Shown: in pieces, positions 7,071 to 15,577 of the stretch
Numbering within the stretch: position 1 is the first letter of the stretch
Layout: every line of letters begins with the position of its first letter
The notes under the pieces: model-generated
The model's database searches: none
The model's input: only the letters and a program-made list of their open reading frames with translations
What the model was told of the DNA's origin: nothing
DNA from: Actinomadura nitritigenes
Lineage (GTDB): Bacteria > Actinomycetota > Actinomycetes > Streptosporangiales > Streptosporangiaceae
Length of the DNA stretch: 64,000 nucleotides
Reading direction: 5' to 3'
NCBI RefSeq assembly: GCF_017573545.1
Contig: NZ_JAGEOK010000003.1
Coordinates: forward strand, 338,462 to 402,461
Position numbers and translations under genes: made by a program

Positions 7071-9905
7071 ATGAGCACGGCCGACCTGCCCGACGATCGG
7101 GATCCGACCGGCGCTCCCTCTCCGCCGCCGGCCTGGGGGCGCGGCGACCGTCCCGGACCGCCGCCCGCCGACGGCGACAAGCTGGTGGCGAGCTGGCGCG
7201 GCGCCCCCGCCGCCCCGGCGCCCCCCTCCCCGGCGGCGGGCGAGACGCCCGCCGCGCGCGATACGAGACCCGCGGCCACCGGACCCGCGACGCCCGAGGC
7301 TCCGGTGGCGGACGAGACACCCGCCGTCCCGTCCGCCGAGCAGATCAGGACCGCCAGGCGCCCCCTCCCCACCCCGCCCGGCGCGACCGCCCCGCCCACC
7401 GGCCCCCTGGCCGCGGCAGCCCCGCCCGCGGCACCCCCGCCAGCCACGCCGCCACTCGCCGCGGCCCCACGTAGTGCGGCCTCATCTCCCGCAACGCCGC
7501 CCGCCGCGAATCCTCCGCAGCCTCCGCCGACAGCGCGGCAGCCGGAGGCACCGCCCCAGCCCGTCGAGAAGCCGGCGCCCACCTCGCCACGCCCGGGGCC
7601 GATGCCGGCCGCGGCTCCATGGCCGCGCGCCGCGAGCGAGCCGGTCATGGAACGGCCCGGGACGAGCGCGGGCGGCCAGGAGGGCGACGCGGCCTCGCCC
7701 GCTCGCCCGCCCATGCCCCGGCAGCAGGCGCGCGTCCGGACGCCGGAGCCGCCGCCCGGCGGGGACCCGCTGGTGTTCGACCGGCCCCAGGGCGCGCCCA
7801 CACCGCCGGAGGGCGGCGGTACGCGCGTGTTCCGGCCCGGGCTGCGGTCGGGGATCGCGGTCGCGGCGGTCGCGGTGCTGGTCGCCGGCGGCGTGACCTA
7901 CCTGGTCCGCGACGGCGGGCACGGCGGCGGGCACGAGGACGCGCCGGGCGCCGAGGCCGCCGACAAGGTGTTCGCGGTGCCGGCGGCGCTGTACGACGGG
8001 CACGAGCAGACGGTCACGGCGGTCGCCGTGCACGGCGACACGGCGGTGACGGTCGGCAGCGAGACGGTGGACGCGCCGCGCGGGCAGATCCTCGTGTCGT
8101 CCGACGGCGGCAAGGCGTGGAGCACCGCGAAGGTGAAGGACGAGGGCGGCACCGGCCAGGACGTGCCGGAGGTCGTCGCGGCCGGCGACCGTGCCTGGGC
8201 GGCGCTGGGACGAGGCCCCGGCGGCGTGGCCGTGTGGACGAGCGCGGACGGCCGCACGTGGACGCATCGGGCCGGGGCCACGGGCGCGTTCACGGCGGGC
8301 GACCAGGTCACCGGGGTCGCGGCCACCTCGGCGGGGTTCGCCGCGATCGGGACGAACCAGGGCGCGGCGATCCTGTGGACGTCCTCGGACGGCGCCGCGT
8401 GGCAGCGGCGGCAAGCTCCGCTGCAGGGGAAGCCCGTGAGCATCGCGGCCGGCGGCGCCACGCTGGTCGTGCGGAACGACAAGGGCGATCTGTGGCGGTC
8501 GGCCGACGGCGGGGGGACGTGGGCGCGCGCGGAGGTCCCGCAGAGCGACGGGTCGTACGGGCCCGTCGTCGCGCTGACGTCGGGTCCTGGCGGGTTCTTC
8601 GCGGCGCGCGAGGGGCGCCGGACGGGCGGGTCGTCCAAGAATCCGAAGAAGCGTGCGCTCGCGGTGTTCTTCCGGTCGTCGGACGGCGCCGGCTGGACGC
8701 GGTCGAGCACCATCGACCGGCGCACCTACGCCGGCCTCGCCGCACTGGGCGGGTCCGACGCGGGCCTGGCCGCGCTGACCCCGCTCACCGACGGGCGCGT
8801 GGCCGCGCAGCGCAGCAAGGACGGCGTGAACTGGGAGTCCGTGGAGAGGCTCGGGACGGACCAGGGCCGCCGAGCGGGTGCGGCGGCGCCTCTGCCGCAG
8901 GGCGTCCTCGTGGCGGGCCGCCAGGACTCCGGCGCGTACCTGGCGGCGCCGGGCGCGCGCCACGGGGACATCGATCTGCTGTCCGTCCCCGGCGCGGTGA
9001 CGCCGGACCGGACCATCACGCGGCTGGTGGCGGGCAACGGGGCGGCGCTGGCCGTCGGCAGCGGCGCGGGCGAGGCGGCCGTCTGGACGACGCGCGACGG
9101 AAGGGCGTGGACGCGCGCGGGCGGGACCGGCCTGACCGGGCCGGGCGTGCAGCGGCTCGCGGCCGCCGCGTACGGGCCGAAGGGCTGGGTCGCCGCGGGA
9201 CGGAGCGCGGCGAAGCCGCTGCTGCTCACGTCTGGGGACGCGAACACGTGGAGCGCGGCCGCGGGCCCGGCGGGCGATGACGGCGCGTTGGCGGGCGCCG
9301 CCTACGGGCCGGCGGGCTACGTCGTCGTGGGCTCGACGGACGAGGCGCCCCTCGCCTGGCGTTCGGACGACCTCGTCCGGTGGACGGCCGGTTCCGGCGA
9401 TCTGCGGGACGGGAAGATGCACGACGTCGCGGCCGTGACGAAGGGCTACGTCGCGGTCGGTGAGCGCGACGGGGCGCCGGCCGTCTGGACGTCCGATGAC
9501 GGCGCGAAGTGGACGTCGGTGCAGCCGCCGCAGGCGCAGGGCCCGCTCACCCGCGTGGTCGCGCGCGGGGACACGCTGGTCGCGACGGGTGCGGGCGGCA
9601 CCGTCGCGGTCTCGTCCGATGCCGGACGGACGTGGCGCGCGCAGACCGTCCAGGCGTCCGCGCTGGCGGCGAGCCTGGCGACGCCGCGCGGGTTCGTCCT
9701 CGCGGGAACGCCCGCCGGGACCGACGACGTCGCGCTGTGGAGTTCGGCGGACGGCGCGTCGTGGCGGGCGACCCGTCCGCGCGGGGCCCGCCTGGCGGGA
9801 GAGGGAAGCCAGCGCCTCACCGGCCTGGCCGTGCTGGGACAGGGCCTGGTGGCGACCGGAATGGACGGCGGCACGCCGACTCTCTGGCACACGGCCCTTC
9901 CCTGA
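7071..9905 (+). CDS. Large membrane-anchored protein with extracellular Asp-box (sialidase/BNR-like) repeats
   Basis: 944-residue protein in three parts. Residues 1-255 are a Pro/Ala-rich, probably disordered cytoplasmic stretch. One membrane helix follows (about 260-280, SGIAVAAVAVLVAGGVTYLV). The rest, outside the cell, contains about twelve copies of an Asp-box-like motif S-x-D-G-x-x-W (for example SSDGGKAW, SADGRTW, SSDGAAW, TRDGRAW, TSDDGAKW) spaced roughly 40-60 residues apart. Such repeats build beta-propellers of the sialidase/BNR or HCF136 type. No sialidase catalytic triad or RIP motif is obvious, so a binding or scaffold role is more likely than hydrolysis. The ATG at 7071 has GAGGGGG upstream. 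Confidence 0.75.
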   Translation: MSTADLPDDRDPTGAPSPPPAWGRGDRPGPPPADGDKLVASWRGAPAAPAPPSPAAGETPAARDTRPAATGPATPEAPVADETPAVPSAEQIRTARRPLPTPPGATAPPTGPLAAAAPPAAPPPATPPLAAAPRSAASSPATPPAANPPQPPPTARQPEAPPQPVEKPAPTSPRPGPMPAAAPWPRAASEPVMERPGTSAGGQEGDAASPARPPMPRQQARVRTPEPPPGGDPLVFDRPQGAPTPPEGGGTRVFRPGLRSGIAVAAVAVLVAGGVTYLVRDGGHGGGHEDAPGAEAADKVFAVPAALYDGHEQTVTAVAVHGDTAVTVGSETVDAPRGQILVSSDGGKAWSTAKVKDEGGTGQDVPEVVAAGDRAWAALGRGPGGVAVWTSADGRTWTHRAGATGAFTAGDQVTGVAATSAGFAAIGTNQGAAILWTSSDGAAWQRRQAPLQGKPVSIAAGGATLVVRNDKGDLWRSADGGGTWARAEVPQSDGSYGPVVALTSGPGGFFAAREGRRTGGSSKNPKKRALAVFFRSSDGAGWTRSSTIDRRTYAGLAALGGSDAGLAALTPLTDGRVAAQRSKDGVNWESVERLGTDQGRRAGAAAPLPQGVLVAGRQDSGAYLAAPGARHGDIDLLSVPGAVTPDRTITRLVAGNGAALAVGSGAGEAAVWTTRDGRAWTRAGGTGLTGPGVQRLAAAAYGPKGWVAAGRSAAKPLLLTSGDANTWSAAAGPAGDDGALAGAAYGPAGYVVVGSTDEAPLAWRSDDLVRWTAGSGDLRDGKMHDVAAVTKGYVAVGERDGAPAVWTSDDGAKWTSVQPPQAQGPLTRVVARGDTLVATGAGGTVAVSSDAGRTWRAQTVQASALAASLATPRGFVLAGTPAGTDDVALWSSADGASWRATRPRGARLAGEGSQRLTGLAVLGQGLVATGMDGGTPTLWHTALP

Positions 9906-9920
9906 GCCGTGCGGTCGGCC

Positions 9921-9961
9921 GTGCCGTTCGGAGGTACGCGGGTGCCGTTCGGAGGTGCGGG
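9921..9961. repeat. Two-copy short direct repeat
   Basis: GTGCCGTTCGGAGGTACGCGG is repeated at once as GTGCCGTTCGGAGGTGCGGG in the gap between the convergent propeller gene and the XRE regulator. No function is apparent. Confidence 0.5.
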
Positions 9962-9969
9962 AACGCGGG

Positions 9970-10422
9970 TCAGGGCGCGGCCTGGCGGCGCCGGTCGGCC
10001 GCCGCGGCGCTGAGGATCATCTCGTCGACGACCCAGCGGGCCTCCGGGGACAGGTCGACGAGGGCGCGCAGGACCTCGGGGCGGATGATGCCGTGCTCGA
10101 CGTCGCGGCGCAGGGCCTTGAGCGTGATGTCCTCGTCGATGGGGGCGGTCTCGCTGGGCCGGCCGAAGTAGCCGATCGGGACGCCGAAGAAGGTGGCGAG
10201 CGCGCGGAGGGTCTTGAGCTGCGGGTTCTCCTGGCGTCCGGTGCGCAGCTTCCACACGGTGGTGGACGAGATGTCCTCGCCGGTGGCGCGCGCGATGGCG
10301 GCGGCGGTCTCGACGTTGTTGCGCGGCGGATGGGCGTCCACCGGCCACAGGTTGCGGATCAGCCACTCGACCTTGTCCGCCAGCGTCGCGCCCGGCGCGA
10401 TCTCTTCCGTCTTGTTGCCCAT
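9970..10422 (-). CDS. XRE/EspR-like helix-turn-helix regulator
   Basis: 150-residue DNA-binding protein. The central part (residues 40-90) reads ETAAAIARATGEDISSTTVW followed by KLRTGRQENPQLKTLRALAT and FFGVPIGYF. This is the layout of mycobacterial EspR and its actinobacterial relatives: an HTH with the LRxGxxxNPxxxTxxALAxFF signature and a following Tyr-Phe helix. A helical C-terminal half (95-150) would dimerise. EspR is a nucleoid-associated regulator of envelope and secretion genes in Mycobacterium; transferring that role here is inference. It is convergent with the propeller gene and divergent from the ArsR-type gene at 10652. Confidence 0.75.
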   Translation of the reverse strand: MGNKTEEIAPGATLADKVEWLIRNLWPVDAHPPRNNVETAAAIARATGEDISSTTVWKLRTGRQENPQLKTLRALATFFGVPIGYFGRPSETAPIDEDITLKALRRDVEHGIIRPEVLRALVDLSPEARWVVDEMILSAAAADRRRQAAP

Positions 10423-10614
10423 CCGGCCCCTCCCGAACTCGCCGTCCCAACGACTTTAGTTGACCGTACGTGAGGCCGTCAGCCAAGGACACAGGCATTG
10501 TTCCACTCCGTGTCGGACCGATCACGCACCCGGACCGGGACCTCCGGGTGACCGGCCGCCTCCCCCGCCGGCGCCAGGCCCCTCCCCCGCTGCGGCCAAC
10601 TTTGCCAAGAACCG

Positions 10615-10633
10615 TTGCAAAGGTCCTTTGCAA
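10615..10633. promoter_or_regulatory. Perfect 19-bp operator upstream of the ArsR-type regulator
   Basis: TTGCAAAGG-T-CCTTTGCAA, an inverted repeat with perfect 9-bp arms around one central base, ends 18 bases before the regulator start codon. A second TTTGCCAAGAACC element just upstream resembles half of it. The position on the core promoter or just downstream of it fits autorepression of the regulator-MMPL operon. Confidence 0.7.
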
Positions 10634-10651
10634 CTCCGTAGCGTCCGGGGC

Positions 10652-11254
10652 ATGAAGGAGCGACCACCGGCCGGGCCACCGCCGGAGCAGCGTCCGGAGG
10701 GGCCGCCCGAGCCCGAGGTGATCACCGATCCGCGGCAGGTGCGGCTGCTCGCCCACCCGCTGCGGCAGCGGATCGCCGAGATCATGCGGCGCGGGCCCGT
10801 CTCGTCCACGACCCTCGCCCGCGAGCTCGGGCAGAGCACCGGCGCGACGAGCTACCACCTGCGCCAGCTCGCCAGGTACGGGTTCGTCGAGGAGGTGCCG
10901 GAGCTCAAGCGCGGGCGGGAGCGCTGGTGGCGGGCGGTGCCGGCGGACCGGCGGCTCCCGCCGCGCAGCGAGCAGTCGCCCGAGATGCGCGAGGCCGTCG
11001 ACGCGCTGACGCGGCTGGAGTTCGCGAACGAGCTGGAGTCGCTGGCCCGCTATCAGCGGGAACGCGACGGCATGGGGCCGTGGGCGGACGCCCTGCTGTT
11101 CTCCTACTCCACCGTCACGCTGACGCCCGACCAGGTGCGCCCCTTCTTCGAGGAGTACATCGCGCTCCTCTACCGCTACAAGCGCGCCGACGGCGACCCG
11201 CCGCCGGGCGCGCGCACCCTGCACGCCCGGTTCCTGGCCTTTCCCGAGGTCTGA
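10652..11254 (+). CDS. ArsR-type winged-helix transcriptional regulator
   Basis: 200-residue regulator. A short Pro-rich N-terminus precedes the winged helix (about residues 25-95): VRLLAHPLRQRIAEIMRRGP, then STTLARELGQSTGATSYHLR as the helix-turn-helix and the wing KRGRERWWRAVP. This is the HTH_20 / ArsR layout with no metal-binding CxC motif. The C-terminal 100 residues have no known domain. I chose ATG at 10652 because longer in-frame starts would run through the palindromic operator. It lies directly upstream of the MMPL exporter gene and probably controls it. Confidence 0.82.
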   Translation: MKERPPAGPPPEQRPEGPPEPEVITDPRQVRLLAHPLRQRIAEIMRRGPVSSTTLARELGQSTGATSYHLRQLARYGFVEEVPELKRGRERWWRAVPADRRLPPRSEQSPEMREAVDALTRLEFANELESLARYQRERDGMGPWADALLFSYSTVTLTPDQVRPFFEEYIALLYRYKRADGDPPPGARTLHARFLAFPEV

Positions 11255-11398
11255 TCCCGGACGGGTCCGGGCCGCCGAGTTGCCCCTCGACGGCCCGGAC
11301 GGGCGGAGGCCGCATCACCCCACGCCGGAGGCCGTTCACCACGGCCGCGGGCGTGGTGCTCACGCAATGCAGAACCCCCACGGAAAGGAGAGCACCTC

Positions 11399-13483
11399 AT
11401 GCTGCTCTCAAGCAAACGCCTGACGGCTTGGGCGGTCCTCGCGCTCTGGGTCGCGGCCGTGCTGGCGGCGGTCCCGCTCGCGGGCAGGCTGCCGGACGTC
11501 GTGCAGGCGAAGTCCGCCGCCGAGCTCCCGCGCGGCGCCCAGTCCACCGAGGTGGAGAAGCTGACGGACCGGTTCCGGGACGGCAGGCAGGCGCCGGCCG
11601 TCATCGTCTACGCCCGCACCGGCCCCTCCGGGGCAGGGAGCACGGCCGGAGCGGGGAGCACGGCCGGGCCGGGGATCACGTCCGCCGACCGCGCCAAGGC
11701 CGACGCCGACCGCCGCGCCCTCGCCCCGCTCGCCGAGGCGCCGATCGGCGCCCCGCAGGCGTCGCGCGACGGCCGCGCGCTCCTGCTGGCCGTCCCCCTG
11801 CACGACGACGACCACCTGAGCGGCAACGCCGAGAAGGTCCGCGACGCGGTGACGCGGAACGTCCCGCGGGGCCTCCAGGTGAAGGTGACGGGACCGGCGG
11901 GCGCGGCGCTCGACGCGGGCGACGCGTTCCGCAAGGTCGACAAGCCGCTGCTGCTCATCACGGTCGTGCTCGTCGCCGCCGTCCTGCTGTTCACCTACCG
12001 CAGCCCCGTCCTGTGGCTGCTGCCCCTCGCCTGCGCGGCGATCTCGCTGCAGGTCACCAACGCCGTCGTCTACCTGCTGGCCGAGCATGCCGGCCTGTAC
12101 GTCGCGGACGGCATGTCGACCATCCTCAACGCGCTCGTCTTCGGCATCGGCACCGACTACGCGCTGCTCCTGCTCGCCCGCTACCGCGAGGAGCTCCGGC
12201 GCCACGAGGACCGGCACCGGGCGATGGCCGTCGCGCTCCGCCGCGCCGCCGCGCCCGTCGCCGCGTCCGCCGCGACCGTCTGCCTCGGCCTGCTGTGCCT
12301 GCTCGCCGCGCGCATGGGCTTCAACTTCGCGCTCGGGCCGATCAGCGCGATCGGGATCATCGGCGGGCTGGCCGTCGTGATGACGCTGCTGCCCGCACTG
12401 CTCGTCGTCCTCGGCCGCTGGGTGTTCTGGCCGCGCATCCCGCGCTTCGGCGACGCGCCGCCCGCGCGCGGCGGCGCCTGGGACCGCGCCGGCCGCCGCA
12501 TCGCGGCGCGCCCCCGCCTCGTCTGGGCGCTCGGCGCGGCCGTCCTCGCCGCGCTCGCCGCCGGCTGCCTCGGCGTCCACACCGGGCTCGACCGCGCGCA
12601 CTTCCTCACCACCACTCCGAACTCCGTACAGGGCGAGCGCATCGCCGACGCGCACTTCCCCGGGGACGAGAGCCGCCCGCTCCAGGTCGTCAGCGGCAGG
12701 CCGGTCGACCTCCGCGGGATCCCGGGCATCGCGCGGACGGGGACGCCCGAGACGTCCACCGACGGTCGCCTCACCCGCACCGCCGTCGTCCTGACCTCCC
12801 CGCCCGACAGCGGCGCCGCCGAGCGGACCGTCGAGCGGATCCGCCGCGCGGTGCCCGGCGTGCTCGTCGGCGGCGGCGCGGCGAGCGAACTCGACCTGGC
12901 CGACGCGCAGGCGCACGACCGCCGCGTCGTGATCCCGCTGGTCCTCGGCGTCGTGCTGGTCGTGCTGATCGCCCTGCTCCGCGCCCTCGTCGCCCCGCTG
13001 CTGGTGATGGCGACCGTCGTCGGGTCCTACTTCGCCGCGCTCGGCGGGTCGTGGCTGCTCTTCCGCCACGTGTTCGGCTTCCCGGCCATGGACGTCCAGG
13101 TCGCGCTGATGGGCTTCCTGTTCATGGTCGCGCTCGGCGTCGACTACAACCTGTTCCTCGTCTCCCGCATCCGCGAGGAGGCCGCCGCGGCCGGGCACCG
13201 CGAGGGCGTCCTGCGCGGCCTCGGCCTCACCGGCGGCGTCATCTCCAGCGCCGGGCTCGTCCTCGCCAGCACGTTCGGCGTCCTCGGCGTCATGCCCGTG
13301 ACCATGTTCGTGGAGATCGGCGTGCTGGTGTCCCTCGGCGTGCTGCTCGACACCTTCGTCGTCCGGCCGGTGATCGTCCCCGCGCTGGCCCTCGACAGCG
13401 GCCCCCGCTTCTGGTGGCCCGGCCGCCTCCCCCGCGCCCAGGCGCGCCCCGCGCCGGACCGGGAACCGGTCCCCCGCGCCTAG
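11399..13483 (+). CDS. MMPL/RND-family membrane transporter
   Basis: 694-residue exporter of the MMPL (RND superfamily) type, made of two similar halves. Each half has one helix, a large extracytoplasmic domain (about 35-195 and 395-500) and five more helices. The family segments with charged residues in helices 4 and 10 are seen as VFGIGTDYALLLLARYREEL and ALGVDYNLFLVSRIREEA; these Asp-Tyr pairs carry protons. Such proteins move lipids or hydrophobic compounds across the envelope. It follows the ArsR-type regulator by 145 bp and has a strong ribosome site (GGAAAGGAG). Confidence 0.92.
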   Translation: MLLSSKRLTAWAVLALWVAAVLAAVPLAGRLPDVVQAKSAAELPRGAQSTEVEKLTDRFRDGRQAPAVIVYARTGPSGAGSTAGAGSTAGPGITSADRAKADADRRALAPLAEAPIGAPQASRDGRALLLAVPLHDDDHLSGNAEKVRDAVTRNVPRGLQVKVTGPAGAALDAGDAFRKVDKPLLLITVVLVAAVLLFTYRSPVLWLLPLACAAISLQVTNAVVYLLAEHAGLYVADGMSTILNALVFGIGTDYALLLLARYREELRRHEDRHRAMAVALRRAAAPVAASAATVCLGLLCLLAARMGFNFALGPISAIGIIGGLAVVMTLLPALLVVLGRWVFWPRIPRFGDAPPARGGAWDRAGRRIAARPRLVWALGAAVLAALAAGCLGVHTGLDRAHFLTTTPNSVQGERIADAHFPGDESRPLQVVSGRPVDLRGIPGIARTGTPETSTDGRLTRTAVVLTSPPDSGAAERTVERIRRAVPGVLVGGGAASELDLADAQAHDRRVVIPLVLGVVLVVLIALLRALVAPLLVMATVVGSYFAALGGSWLLFRHVFGFPAMDVQVALMGFLFMVALGVDYNLFLVSRIREEAAAAGHREGVLRGLGLTGGVISSAGLVLASTFGVLGVMPVTMFVEIGVLVSLGVLLDTFVVRPVIVPALALDSGPRFWWPGRLPRAQARPAPDREPVPRA

Positions 13484-13491
13484 GAATCCGG

Positions 13492-13520
13492 GGCCCCGGC
13501 CGCCCATGGCGGCCGGGGCC
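13492..13520 (+). terminator. Terminator hairpin after the MMPL gene
   Basis: Perfect 13-bp arms GGCCCCGGCCGCC / GGCGGCCGGGGCC around a 3-base loop, starting 9 bases after the MMPL stop. There is no T-run, as is usual for high-GC actinobacteria. Confidence 0.7.
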
Positions 13521-13703
13521 TCACTCCGCGGTGACACGTCGGTGGCCGTATTCCCGTCGTATACCCGCCGCGCCTACCATTCGGATCGTCAGTCCCCCGC
13601 CCCGCATTTCGATGATTTCCACCGCGGAACGCGACGCCCGACCGCGTTCCGCCGCGCGACGCATGACGAGCCTTGATCACATCGCACAGATCGAACAGGG
13701 ACC

Positions 13704-14045
13704 ATGAATGACAATCGCGTAGCCGACGCGGCCGGCGGCGCACCGCGCCCGCAGCTGCGGCTCCTGACGGCGGGCGCGGTGATCGGCGTGGTGCTGCTGG
13801 CGGCGGCCCTGGGCGTCGAGCTGTCCGGCGCGAACGACCCGCGGGCCCCGGCGATGCCGTCGATGCCGACCCCCGCCCGGCCGACGATCCCGAACCTGCC
13901 GACGACGTTCCCGAACGTCCCGCCGGGATCGACCGGAATGCCGACCGATATCCCGACTCAGCTGCCGACGAATTTCCCGACGGAAATGCCGTCCTTCCCG
14001 ACGAACCTGCCCAGCATTCCGCAAATTCCGGGAGGCGCGCCGTGA
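13704..14045 (+). CDS. Single-pass membrane protein with Pro-rich degenerate repeat tail
   Basis: 113-residue protein with a 20-residue N-terminus, one membrane helix (about 20-41) and an exported tail. The tail is almost entirely short units of the form hydrophobic-Pro-[ST]-x-x-Pro (for example MPSMP, IPNLP, FPTEMPSFP, LPSIPQIP). The unit lengths suggest an extended polyproline-like rod. No known domain. AGGGACC precedes the ATG. Its stop overlaps the next start (GTGA at 14042), so it is the first gene of the four-gene cluster running to 18881. Function unknown. Confidence 0.6.
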   Translation: MNDNRVADAAGGAPRPQLRLLTAGAVIGVVLLAAALGVELSGANDPRAPAMPSMPTPARPTIPNLPTTFPNVPPGSTGMPTDIPTQLPTNFPTEMPSFPTNLPSIPQIPGGAP

Positions 14046-15577
14046 CGGCCCCCGCCGCGGCGGAAGGCGTCCGGGCCGCCCTCCGCGACACCGTCCGCGA
14101 CGACGCCGCCGCCCGCGCGCGGGCGCTGCTGGTCGCCCGGCTCGCCATCGCGCTGTACCTGGTGGAGCTGCTGCTCAACCTCCTGCGGCCGCACGTGCTG
14201 CCCGACGAGCCGACGCTGTCGATCTTCCAGAAGGCGGCCGGCTCCGAGGGGTCGATCGGACGGCTGCTCGCCACGCCCGAGGCCGTGTTCTGGACGCTGC
14301 TCGCCGGCATCGCCGCCGGCGCCGCACTCCAGGCGTTCGTGCTGGTCACGCGCCCGGACGAGCGCCGCGCCAGGGCGCTGACCTGGGCGATCATCGGGGT
14401 CCTGCTGCTGCCGTTCGGGCTGATCCCGCTCGTGGTGGTCGGCTCCTACCCGGGCCAGGCGCTCGCCTGCGTCCCCGGCACCGCGTTCGTTCTGTGGCTG
14501 CTGCACCACGCCCAGCGGCTCGCGCGGATCCCGCTCGCGATGCTGCTGGTCGCGTTCGGCTGGGGCGCGCTGATCGTGTTCGGGCTCGGCCGCGCCTACA
14601 GCAACCTCGCGTTCGGCACGATCAACGGTTTCGTCCTCAAGGGCCACAAGAGCGACCTCGCCGGCCAGATCCACACCCAGTACCGCGTGATCGACGGCAT
14701 GCTCGTGCATCTCGCCCTCGTGAACGCGCTGCTCGTCGCGGCCGGGGTCGTCCTCCTGCTGGCGCTGTTCCGGCACCGCGTCACCGACGCCGTCACCGGC
14801 CTGGTGCTCGGCGCCGCCATCGGCCTCGGCTACGACCTGGTGGAGAGCGTCCTGTTCATCCGCCTGTACGGGCTGTTCAGCGCGTTCAACGGCGCGACGA
14901 GCGGTTTCGAGTACTGGATCCGCCAGTCGATCGGCCTCCTCGGCGGGCAGGTCGCCTTCGGCGCGGTGCTCGGCGCCGGGATCGGCCTCGCCGCGCGGGT
15001 GCCCGACCGCGGGCGGCGTCTGCGCGTGGCGTCGGCCGCCCTCGTCGCCGCGTTCTCCGGGGCCGTCGCCACCGAGACCCTGGCGGCCTGGCTGTCGCAC
15101 CTGGCCCACGACCACGTCGGCGTCGGCGGCCCGCTCGACACTCTGATCATCTCGCCGTTCTTCTGGCTGCTCCCTCAGGCGCCGTTCTTCCTCGTGGCCG
15201 TGCTGCTGCTGGTCCACGGGACGCGCGTCCGGGCGGCCGCCGCCCGTGCCGCCGTGTCGGCCGAGACGGCCACGGGCCCGGCCATCACCCCGCAGGAGGC
15301 GCCGTTCCTCGTCGATCCGGCCCTCCGCTTCTGGACGCTCGTCGGCACCTGGCGCCTCCAGGGATGGAGCGGGATGCGCACCCTGCGGCGCTTGCAGACG
15401 GCCCAGCTCGACCTGGCCGCGTGGCGCTGGCGCCACCCTGACCCGACCGGCGAGGAGGGGAACGCGTTGCGCGCCAAGGTGATGCGCCTGAAGGCCGGCC
15501 CCGTACCGCCGCCGCCCGTACCGCCGCCGCCCGTGCCACCGGCTCCCTGGCCGCGTCCCGGGGAAGCGGCGTCATGA
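14042..15577 (+). CDS. PrsW-like multipass membrane protein
   Basis: 511-residue protein with about ten membrane helices (between residues 30 and 395) and a Pro-rich cytoplasmic C-terminal tail (about 485-511). Residues 246-273 (RVTDAVTGLVLGAAIGLGYD then LVESVLFI) closely match the PrsW-family block with GxGFaxxENxxY; the Glu is residue 268 and the usual Asn is Ser. His353, His356 and His358 near a later helix could match the family His. The first PrsW motif, EExxK, is not found, so intramembrane protease activity is doubtful. Translation is coupled to both neighbours by GTGA and ATGA overlaps. Confidence 0.55.
   Translation: MTAPAAAEGVRAALRDTVRDDAAARARALLVARLAIALYLVELLLNLLRPHVLPDEPTLSIFQKAAGSEGSIGRLLATPEAVFWTLLAGIAAGAALQAFVLVTRPDERRARALTWAIIGVLLLPFGLIPLVVVGSYPGQALACVPGTAFVLWLLHHAQRLARIPLAMLLVAFGWGALIVFGLGRAYSNLAFGTINGFVLKGHKSDLAGQIHTQYRVIDGMLVHLALVNALLVAAGVVLLLALFRHRVTDAVTGLVLGAAIGLGYDLVESVLFIRLYGLFSAFNGATSGFEYWIRQSIGLLGGQVAFGAVLGAGIGLAARVPDRGRRLRVASAALVAAFSGAVATETLAAWLSHLAHDHVGVGGPLDTLIISPFFWLLPQAPFFLVAVLLLVHGTRVRAAAARAAVSAETATGPAITPQEAPFLVDPALRFWTLVGTWRLQGWSGMRTLRRLQTAQLDLAAWRWRHPDPTGEEGNALRAKVMRLKAGPVPPPPVPPPPVPPAPWPRPGEAAS

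Noticed and set aside
13823..14045. Repeat array resembling a short tandem repeat or CRISPR-like array
   Set aside because: The repeats are degenerate Pro-codon units inside a coding frame; no spacers or conserved direct repeat. No CRISPR array was seen anywhere.
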